DNA of 64,000 nucleotides from Candidatus Avimuribaculum pullicola. Its GTDB lineage: Bacteria; Bacteroidota; Bacteroidia; Bacteroidales; Muribaculaceae. Shown in pieces: positions 1 through 7,859 of the stretch (within the stretch, counting starts at the first letter, position 1; each line of letters begins with the position of its first letter). The notes under the pieces are model-generated. The model had not been told where the DNA came from and did not search any database. It saw only the letters and a program-made list of their open reading frames with translations. The position numbers and the translations under genes are program-made. The DNA lies in contig DVKC01000018.1 of assembly GCA_018716295.1 (NCBI GenBank), forward strand, positions 1 to 64,000. Direction: 5' to 3'.

Positions 1-1217
1 TCTTCGAGGGCATCAAGCAGGTCTTGCACCCAACTGGTCACACTTTCATGCTTTGGCTTGAGATAGTCTGATGCAGCAAGGGCAATAAAGCCTTTTTTGA
101 CTTCATTGTTTGGAAAGTCGAGCATGAACAAGCCACGGCGTGGCTTGTAATCTTTGATGGTGAGATAACCACTCTGGTAAATCATCGGCAACGGCTTTTC
201 TACACTCGCTTTGTAGTCGATAAATTCCTGTGGGTCATAATACTTGCCCGTCATTTCATCGAGATTTTCATCGGTGTGAGCCAGTAGCCTTATCAAGTAG
301 GTTGGTGTACCGCTGCTGAACCAGTAGTCGCGGACATCTTGCGATGCAAAAGCGTTCAGCAGACTGAAAGGATTGTAAATATTGGTCATGCGCTTGCTGA
401 AGTGGTAGCCGTCATACTGCAATTTGAGTGTGGCTTTCATTTCATCTGCGGTGCAGTCGTTGGCTTCAGCCATTTCACGGATTGATTCTCCGAATGTGCT
501 TTCCAATTCTTCTTGAGTAATACCGCACAAAGCCTCGTAGCGCGAATCCATGCTGATGTCGGCTGGTTGGTTGAAACCGCTGAATACGCTCACCTGCGAG
601 AATTTGGTGACACCTGTCAGGAATACGAATTGCAAATCTCCGTCAGCCGCCTTGAATACCGAGTAAAACCCTTTCAATATCTCGCGGTTGCGGTCTTCGA
701 TAAGCCATTCTTGCCCGTCAACGACGACCTTGTGATCGGTATCAAGCACATCGAGTATCGGTTTGTCATATTCGTCGATAAGCACCACGCAGCGGCGGCC
801 ATGACGCTCGTGCGCCCGTGCCAGCACGTAGGCGAAACGAATACCAAGGCTGGTGTTTTCTCCTCGTGGGTCATGTCCATATTCGGCTTCTAATCCAGCC
901 ACGAACCCTTCTAAAATTTTTTCGAGCATGTCGCCCGAGGTGAAGTTTGTGCCGTTGAAATCGATGTGGAATATAGGGTAAGTGTTCCACTCGGTTTCAA
1001 GTTGCTCGATGGCAAGCCCTTTGAATAATTCTTTGCGCCCAAGGAAATAGTTCTTCAACGTTGACACAAGTAAGCTTTTCCCGAACCGCCGAGGGCGGCT
1101 AAGAAAATAAATCACGCCTTCCTTTACCAACTGGTAAATCAAAGCCGTCTTATCGACATAGCAAAAACCTTCTGTTATGAGCTTTTCAAAATTCTGAATG
1201 CCTATCGGGTATTTCAT
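1..1217 (-). CDS. AAA-ATPase-like / PD-(D/E)XK nuclease-associated protein (DUF1703-type), C-terminus truncated by window edge
   Basis: Manual translation from CAT at 1215-1217: MKYPIGIQNFEKLITEGFCYVDKTALIYQLVKEGVIYFLSRPRRFGKSLLVSTLKNYF...; P-loop RRFGKSLL; VVLIDEYDKP Walker B; ORF runs off the left edge so it is absent from the ORF track. Confidence 0.85.
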   Translation of the reverse strand, partial: MKYPIGIQNFEKLITEGFCYVDKTALIYQLVKEGVIYFLSRPRRFGKSLLVSTLKNYFLGRKELFKGLAIEQLETEWNTYPIFHIDFNGTNFTSGDMLEKILEGFVAGLEAEYGHDPRGENTSLGIRFAYVLARAHERHGRRCVVLIDEYDKPILDVLDTDHKVVVDGQEWLIEDRNREILKGFYSVFKAADGDLQFVFLTGVTKFSQVSVFSGFNQPADISMDSRYEALCGITQEELESTFGESIREMAEANDCTADEMKATLKLQYDGYHFSKRMTNIYNPFSLLNAFASQDVRDYWFSSGTPTYLIRLLAHTDENLDEMTGKYYDPQEFIDYKASVEKPLPMIYQSGYLTIKDYKPRRGLFMLDFPNNEVKKGFIALAASDYLKPKHESVTSWVQDLLDALE

Positions 1218-1338
1218 AGCAGTGTGTCATTTTATGATAAAAAGTGTGTCTAGAGTGGCTGCAACCTAATTTTGTGTGACCCTCCGTTTATAATAAGCAA
1301 AAATAATAAACAGTTTTGGATTTCTCTTAAGCTATAAC

Positions 1339-1394
1339 AAAAAACATTTGCGGCATTACTGTGGATTTCCACATATAAGCCGCAAATGTTTTTT
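1339..1394. terminator. Bidirectional rho-independent terminator
   Basis: AAAAAACATTTGCGGC ... GCCGCAAATGTTTTTT perfect inverted repeat flanked by A/T tracts. Confidence 0.85.
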
Positions 1395-1409
1395 ATCAGC
1401 AAAAAGTTA

Positions 1410-2774
1410 TTAGAAGTAGAAGCCTACAGATGCACCTAATGAGTGTGGATCGATGTAATCAATATCGTTTTGGTAGTAAAGACCGATGTCAAAATGCCTC
1501 CAAGCTAAGCCTATACCGCCACCAGCCGACATTTCACTTTCGTAGTAGTCATCTCTGACGGCGTTATAGTCAAATTCGCCAAACACGAAAAGTTTTCCTT
1601 TTTCACCAATGTTGCAAATGTTGATTTTCAATTTGCCATAAATAGGCATGTGAAAGTAAGACTCGCTTTCATCATAATAACTGCCATAATAATCATCGTA
1701 ATAATATGATGGCATTACGAAACCTGGCTTCAAACCTACTTCAAATTGCAATGGGTCGCGGTAGTTGCCAATACGGAAGCCAACGATAAAGTCGAAGCAT
1801 ATTTTTTGACTTTCTTCCGAAGCACCTAAATTACCTGTTAAGTCACAGCCAAACACAAAATCGGTCCAGCCGCCATTCTGCTTGCGTTCCCATGCTTTGA
1901 GTTCTTTTTGATAGGCTTCGGCTGCAGCTTGGCTCTTGCTGATATAGTGTTGTACCTCTGCTCGTGTCTTGTAATCACGGGCAAACGCCAATGCATTGTC
2001 ATAGTCGGTCGATGTGGAATATTTGTCAAGTCTTTTGGCACGATTTACGGCTATAATATTGGAAACTTTGTCATAAAAATATCCATTCGGGTGACGGTTG
2101 AGGTATGCGATAAGTGTCGTTTCGGGTGTATATTCGTCGAGTTTTCGGAACTCATCGTATTCGAGGCAGTAGTCATACATTTCTTGATTCTTAGGTTCAA
2201 GAGAGCTGCGACCGTTAGTCTTTTTAAATTCTGCCAATGCTTTGAGCCATTCATGTTGGTTATAATAATAGACAGCCTGTAGTTCATGTGAACGATTTAT
2301 AGCTACTGCCCTACGCGATGATTTGGGGTATTGCGCAATAAATGCTTTCACTTGTTGCAGGGAGCCTGTTAACTTGATTTTGTCCCAAGCATCAATTGAT
2401 TCGAGTTCGGTGATTGCTTCATTGGCTTCGGTTTTGAATGCCTTGGTTGTTGATTGGCTCAGGTATTCATTGTAGGCAGCAATCGTATTGGCTTGTTTTG
2501 CTTTGCTCCAAATGTCAAAGTCGGCGATGCGGTTGTTCATTTGTTCCACGAATAGCCCTTTTGGATAGGCCTTGAGGTAGCCATTGAAGGCCGATAGAGT
2601 GCCCGTCTTGCATGCATTGTTGTATGCAATGGAGTCTTGGCGGCGTATTTCGCGTATTTCGGCCCTGCGTTCTTTGGCTGCATCTAAAAGCTGTGCATTG
2701 GCCGTTGGGGCAAATATGCCAATTAGCATTATCACACCAAACAAAGTCAGAGTTATATTTCTTAATTTGTTCAT
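1410..2774 (-). CDS. Secreted/outer-membrane protein: signal peptide, degenerate helical repeats, C-terminal beta-barrel-like domain
   Basis: ORF 454 aa; N-terminal signal sequence; repeats of type xxYxxYLxxYPxG; C-terminus rich in alternating aromatics ending ...SLGASVGFYF. Confidence 0.7.
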   Translation of the reverse strand: MNKLRNITLTLFGVIMLIGIFAPTANAQLLDAAKERRAEIREIRRQDSIAYNNACKTGTLSAFNGYLKAYPKGLFVEQMNNRIADFDIWSKAKQANTIAAYNEYLSQSTTKAFKTEANEAITELESIDAWDKIKLTGSLQQVKAFIAQYPKSSRRAVAINRSHELQAVYYYNQHEWLKALAEFKKTNGRSSLEPKNQEMYDYCLEYDEFRKLDEYTPETTLIAYLNRHPNGYFYDKVSNIIAVNRAKRLDKYSTSTDYDNALAFARDYKTRAEVQHYISKSQAAAEAYQKELKAWERKQNGGWTDFVFGCDLTGNLGASEESQKICFDFIVGFRIGNYRDPLQFEVGLKPGFVMPSYYYDDYYGSYYDESESYFHMPIYGKLKINICNIGEKGKLFVFGEFDYNAVRDDYYESEMSAGGGIGLAWRHFDIGLYYQNDIDYIDPHSLGASVGFYF

Positions 2775-2787
2775 AGTGGTAGGTTGT

Positions 2788-3654
2788 TTAATAGTAATTC
2801 ATATAGTAGTCTGTTGCATCGGTGATATGTTTCACTGCGCGGTTGGTTGGGCTTGTCAAGTCACGTTTGCTGCCATATAGCGATGCTGCATTGTTGTTGT
2901 AGTCGTCCAGTGTGCGTTGTACCGCAGTCACTTTCTGGTTGAATTCTTCTTCGGAGTGTGTGCGGTAGTTGTAGTTGAGCATACTATTAAGCTGCCCAAG
3001 GACATACTGGTAGTGCGAGTTGGCAATTCCATTGCGCACATTGCCGAGTGCAGTTGTCAAGCTCTTGCATTGCGACAAATATTTTGCGCGTGCATAAGCA
3101 TCGGCTTTGGCAATTGTGGCACGAGCTTCGCTCACTCCATGATAAGAAAGGCTGCGGCTTACGGCACGTGCGTCGTAGTAGTCGGCTATTACTTTGGCGA
3201 CGATTTTCACCGAGTCGGCACGTGTGCCTGTTATTATCGGCTTCTTCTTGTCGTCTTTCAGCGAATTGAGGTTCGAGATGTCCGACGAGATTCGGCTGAG
3301 GTCGCTATCTTTCCATTCTGGAGCCATGAATTTCATGAAGCAGAAGTTGAGAAACGATTTGGAGTAGCAACTTGCAAAAGTGCGCAGATTGCTTGCAGTT
3401 ATATCGGCTGTCATTTTGCCCTCTTTTTTGTATATGTCGAGTTGCGAAATGGCACTGGCATAAATGTCGTCGGCAGCTTCTAAGCTGATGGCTCGGCTTG
3501 CAGCAACAGGCATTCTCTCGAAGTCAAGGCTGTATTGGTCGGCTTGCTCAAGGTTTTCAGGTGGAGATACTTGGTTTTTTGCATAACCTAATATCACACC
3601 CACCGCGAGGGCAAGTGCTGCAATCAGTAGGCCTATTTTGAGCAGAAAGTTCAT
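2788..3654 (-). CDS. Hypothetical protein with N-terminal TM/signal anchor
   Basis: ORF 288 aa, N-terminal hydrophobic helix, 2-nt spacing to upstream gene. Confidence 0.75.
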   Translation of the reverse strand: MNFLLKIGLLIAALALAVGVILGYAKNQVSPPENLEQADQYSLDFERMPVAASRAISLEAADDIYASAISQLDIYKKEGKMTADITASNLRTFASCYSKSFLNFCFMKFMAPEWKDSDLSRISSDISNLNSLKDDKKKPIITGTRADSVKIVAKVIADYYDARAVSRSLSYHGVSEARATIAKADAYARAKYLSQCKSLTTALGNVRNGIANSHYQYVLGQLNSMLNYNYRTHSEEEFNQKVTAVQRTLDDYNNNAASLYGSKRDLTSPTNRAVKHITDATDYYMNYY

Positions 3655-3656
3655 AG

Positions 3657-5228
3657 TTAATTATTTTGTTGTTCGGTTTGTTGTCCTGTGGTGTTGATTG
3701 GTACACTATCGACTTGTTGTTCAACTGGCTGTGCAGGTTGTTGTACTTGTTGCTGCACAGGTTGTTGTGATTGCTGTTGACTTTGATAATAATTGTTTAT
3801 TTGTTCTGTTGGTGGCACTTTCCCCGAGTCATCTTTTGGCATTAATGTATCGGGGATTAGTCCGAAAAAAAGCAGTGCTGCCGAAACCACGACTCCAGCG
3901 GCGAAGCCTATAAGACTCCATTTCAACCATTCCAGATGCTTGTATTCCAGTGTGTTTGTATCCTTCTCGCTAATTTCGTATTGGGTTTTATAGCCTTTGA
4001 TTGGACACTCTTCAATGATCGATTTTGTGTTATATGTGAAAGTCGCGTAGCCTGATTTTTTATCTTTCTTTTTGCCATTTCTTGTGGTGAATTCAATAGG
4101 GATTTCAAATTTATATTCCCTATCGAGGCGTTCCATCTGGATAGATATTGACGCATTTGAGGCTTTTGTATTGATTGTGTGTTCTTGTTCATAATCTTTA
4201 AAACCTTTGCAAGCGACTTTGACACGGACTTTTAATGTGCCAGAAGTATTTTCCAAATGGAATTTTTCGCCACGTTCGGGGTAGAATGCACGGTCATTTA
4301 TTTTTATTGTACATTTGTCATAGATATTATTGTTTTCACCTTTAGCCGATACTTTTATGTCGTCCTTGGTGAGCAAGTAGTAGTGTGGCTTGTCATCGGG
4401 AGTGGCGGGCTTGGAATTGTTGTCGGCAGTTACATTGTAATTGTCGGTAATGGATTCGTGGTGAGGTTTTTCCCATATCACAGCCAATTGTTCTCCTGCG
4501 TATGCTTCATATTCCTTGTCAAATGGTGTACGTTTCCCATCGACCACTATCATTGGTTTGAAGCCATATTGGTCGGGGCTTTGCGGGTGGAAGACGGTAC
4601 AAATTGCGTTAGTATTGCTTAATGGTATTCGTTTGCCGTTTGGCACATCCAGTCCGTCAATTTTGTTGATGAAGAACAAGGCTTGGTATTCGCCATAGCT
4701 TTTTTGTGCTATATTGGTGAATAGGTATTGAAGCTCTTCGCGGGTATTATAGTAGCAGTAGGCATATTTGCCATCGGCTTTGGAAGTAATGCCACATAGC
4801 AAAGGCTTGTTTATCAGATTGTTTTTTGTCGGATAGTCGGGAGTGAAATATTTTTCCAAATCTTTTTCATTGAGCCCTTCGGCCGACGAGAATTGAGTTT
4901 CAATGGCTTGGATTATTTCACTGATTTTTAATTTTGCCATGTCGATGTCGGCAGGTACGTGTATCCATGCTGTGATGTTGTCACCAGCACGGCCGTGTCC
5001 AGTTTTGATGATGCCAACTACTATTCCAGCTTCGCCCAGGAATTTTATTACATATACAGTCTTGCCCGAGCTGTCGAAGTTGGAGATTTGTTTCACATAG
5101 TTGCGTGCATCGGGTAGTCCACTGGCCCATTGTTCAAGTTTCCGGTCGGTATTGTTGCGAGCGTTGAACTGGCAAATAACCTCTTCGCCCTGTCGAGTAT
5201 TTTTTATAATAAGTCCGATTTTTTTCAT
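3657..5228 (-). CDS. Hypothetical protein with internal TM helix and Gln-rich C-terminal tail
   Basis: ORF 523 aa; TM WSLIGFAAGVVVSAALLFFGLI; tail QSQQQSQQPVQQQVQQPAQPVEQQ. Confidence 0.75.
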   Translation of the reverse strand: MKKIGLIIKNTRQGEEVICQFNARNNTDRKLEQWASGLPDARNYVKQISNFDSSGKTVYVIKFLGEAGIVVGIIKTGHGRAGDNITAWIHVPADIDMAKLKISEIIQAIETQFSSAEGLNEKDLEKYFTPDYPTKNNLINKPLLCGITSKADGKYAYCYYNTREELQYLFTNIAQKSYGEYQALFFINKIDGLDVPNGKRIPLSNTNAICTVFHPQSPDQYGFKPMIVVDGKRTPFDKEYEAYAGEQLAVIWEKPHHESITDNYNVTADNNSKPATPDDKPHYYLLTKDDIKVSAKGENNNIYDKCTIKINDRAFYPERGEKFHLENTSGTLKVRVKVACKGFKDYEQEHTINTKASNASISIQMERLDREYKFEIPIEFTTRNGKKKDKKSGYATFTYNTKSIIEECPIKGYKTQYEISEKDTNTLEYKHLEWLKWSLIGFAAGVVVSAALLFFGLIPDTLMPKDDSGKVPPTEQINNYYQSQQQSQQPVQQQVQQPAQPVEQQVDSVPINTTGQQTEQQNN

Positions 5229-5254
5229 TGCTTATGCTGTTTTTTAGTTTATAC

Positions 5255-6727
5255 TTAGTTACTGAATATTTTGCCCCAGATGCTACGTTCTACTGGGGTA
5301 CGGTCTAACAGAGTCCTTACCACAAGTTCGGCCGAGCGCGGGTCGAAAAGGCAATAGTTTTGGAAACAAACATTCCCAAGCGAGAAAGCAAGGCTCTCCA
5401 GTTTTTTCCCGTTGATTTCATAGTCTTCGCATATTTGGCACAAATCCTTGAAGAAACCTTTGTAATGCGATTGTATGTATCTGCCAAATTCGCCGATGTC
5501 GTTTGTTTTGGCCTTGTCGGCTTTTGAAATCATAATGAAAATGGCATCGGTGTCGTTGTTGAATATCTTGAGTGACCTGAGGTAGTTCATTGCGCCACGC
5601 AGGTATGTGTCTTGCGAAACTTGTCCTTCGCGGTCTTCTACGCCATATTCTATTACGAAAAAGTGCATTTTGCGCGACTTGGTACGGTTCGACACCAATA
5701 CGCTGTTTAGTGTTTCGAGCATCTCCTTGTCGGCATCGGTCAATTGGCTTTCATCGGCATCTTTTTTGTAAAGGCATTGCATAAGCTCTCCGGCCATATC
5801 GATGAGTGTGATGCGGTGCCTCTTTCGCTCATTGTCGATGAGAGTAAATCCCATTTCATAGAAACTTGTTTTTGCCGTACCTGCAACGAGCGAGATGATG
5901 TTGCCTTGTCGGAAAACATCTTTCAAGTGGTTCATGTAACCGTAACCTTGTGAGGCGGTATTTGGTTCGATTGATTTTGTCATTGTGCCGCTGAATGCCG
6001 CACTGAGTATTGCGCCGATGGCACAACTCTTGCCCGATGAAGGTACTCCCCAAAAATAGACCTCGGTTGATGACCAATCGATTTTTCTTAATGGGCGATA
6101 TTCTCCATTATAATTTTGGGGTGTTGTGTTCTTGGTCAGTTTATATATGAACCGGTCGTCAATGCCTATGTCGCTCAGGTCGCTGGGATCGATAATGTTT
6201 TCTTGGATTAATGTGTTGACAGTGTGTGCATTAATCAAGTTGTTGTCTTCCTTGAGCAAGTTTAGGAAATCGTCTTTGGTGATTTGTTTGTTATTCAATC
6301 TCCTTATGATGGCATTTTTAATGCCGTTTTCTACTTGTTCGTCGGTAAGGCGTTTGTTGCGCTGGAAATCGCCGATTTCGATGGCCAATTCACGTGCGGC
6401 AAATGCACGGTTGCGCGTGAGGTTCTTGAGGTTGTTGACTATGCGGCGGGCTTCACCCACGTGTGTGCTTGTGGGATAGTCTTCGATGAATGCCAGTAGT
6501 TCATCGGCATCATCACTCTCTTTTGCATATTTCCAACGTCGTTCCTCTTCATATTGTGCTTTGCGGTTTTCGGCATCCAAATCTACATTTTGGCTTAGCT
6601 GGATGACTTTTTTCCTTGCCATTGGGTCGGGTCGCACTTGTGCCAAAGTGCGGCGGTCGATGTTTCCCTTGGCAAGTTCTATGGCAAGTTCTTGGTCAGA
6701 CAGCGTTCTTAAATATTCTGTATCCAT
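5255..6727 (-). CDS. P-loop GTPase-like protein (TRAFAC-like; possibly double-GTPase/GTPase-associated conflict-system class)
   Basis: G1 GVPSSGKS, G3-like LIDMAGEL, G4-like ISKADKA; N-terminal helical repeat (DADELLAFIEDYPTSTHVGEAR). Confidence 0.7.
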   Translation of the reverse strand: MDTEYLRTLSDQELAIELAKGNIDRRTLAQVRPDPMARKKVIQLSQNVDLDAENRKAQYEEERRWKYAKESDDADELLAFIEDYPTSTHVGEARRIVNNLKNLTRNRAFAARELAIEIGDFQRNKRLTDEQVENGIKNAIIRRLNNKQITKDDFLNLLKEDNNLINAHTVNTLIQENIIDPSDLSDIGIDDRFIYKLTKNTTPQNYNGEYRPLRKIDWSSTEVYFWGVPSSGKSCAIGAILSAAFSGTMTKSIEPNTASQGYGYMNHLKDVFRQGNIISLVAGTAKTSFYEMGFTLIDNERKRHRITLIDMAGELMQCLYKKDADESQLTDADKEMLETLNSVLVSNRTKSRKMHFFVIEYGVEDREGQVSQDTYLRGAMNYLRSLKIFNNDTDAIFIMISKADKAKTNDIGEFGRYIQSHYKGFFKDLCQICEDYEINGKKLESLAFSLGNVCFQNYCLFDPRSAELVVRTLLDRTPVERSIWGKIFSN

Positions 6728-6747
6728 GTCGTTTTCTGCGTGTTAAG

Positions 6748-7848
6748 TTAGAAAGTAGAATTGTATATGTCGTCATTGCCTTTTTTATTGGCAGGTTTCT
6801 TGGTGCTGCTACCGCTCAGGTCGATAGTGCTGTTGTATATGTTGTTGCCTGATGAAGTGTTGCGGGCAGGTTCATCATTGTTAATGTCGATAGTGCCACT
6901 ATATATGTCGCCATCTCCTGATGTGACTTGCGGCTTTTCCTTGTGCATCGTCGGCAGCAATGAGAAGTGGCGGCGTGCCTTGGTGTTGCGTTGTTGCACG
7001 ATGTAGGGCAGCAACAAGCAGATGAACAACAATATTCCCATGGGAAATGTTATCCAGCTCACGCCCGATTGTCCGGCATACACTTCGACGATGGTCTGTA
7101 GCCCTGTTGTCGCTGCATTGAGCGAGGCACCATCAACATCGAATGGGGTTACCGTGTTGCCTTTATCGATTTCGTTGCTTAATGTGGGAGTTGAGAAATC
7201 CACGAGAGTACCGTGCCATTTTTCAATCGATTGCGTTATCTGCGTTGAATTTCCAACAAGGAAAGCATTCCACACCGTGCCATCGCGTCCTGCATTGTCG
7301 ATCCACCTTATAGCCTTGCTGCATAGTGAGTCATAGTTGACCGACAGCAATTGCAACCGCAGTGTGTTGATGTAATTTTCCTTGGTGATTTTGTCCTTGC
7401 CGGTGGGATTCTTGCCTATGGTGCGGTCAAGCAGCGAGGTGTAATTGTCGATTCGTTGCTGGGCATATTTTTCGTAGTCGTCAAACATGCCTTTTGATTC
7501 TACAATAGAAGTGTTGAATGATGATACTACAAGGTCGCGCTCGCCATATACCAACCAAAAATAATTTTGAGGCAGCATGGCAGCAATGACAACTATAGGG
7601 CACAGGAAGAACACAACAAACCGTTCAAGGCGTATGCGCTTGTCGAATTTCTTTTCGGTAGCTTTCAGCAATTGCGCCCATGAGAAGACGGCCAGCAGCA
7701 CAACATCAATGACGATGATGGCAAGGATGGAGATTAACAGGTCGCCATTGGTCATGTAAAATGCGCCCATGAAGGAAACGTAGCTCATGTATATGAGAGC
7801 CAAGAACGACACAATGTGTCCCCATGAAAATTTTAGAGTTTCATTCAT
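6748..7848 (-). CDS. Membrane protein with three C-terminal [DN][DN]IY[NS][SG]T[IF] motifs
   Basis: ORF 366 aa, several TM segments (two N-terminal, third after position 75, fourth near residue 265), cytoplasmic-type low-complexity tail with repeated motif. Confidence 0.75.
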   Translation of the reverse strand: MNETLKFSWGHIVSFLALIYMSYVSFMGAFYMTNGDLLISILAIIVIDVVLLAVFSWAQLLKATEKKFDKRIRLERFVVFFLCPIVVIAAMLPQNYFWLVYGERDLVVSSFNTSIVESKGMFDDYEKYAQQRIDNYTSLLDRTIGKNPTGKDKITKENYINTLRLQLLSVNYDSLCSKAIRWIDNAGRDGTVWNAFLVGNSTQITQSIEKWHGTLVDFSTPTLSNEIDKGNTVTPFDVDGASLNAATTGLQTIVEVYAGQSGVSWITFPMGILLFICLLLPYIVQQRNTKARRHFSLLPTMHKEKPQVTSGDGDIYSGTIDINNDEPARNTSSGNNIYNSTIDLSGSSTKKPANKKGNDDIYNSTF

Positions 7849-7859
7849 AGCTGTGTGTA

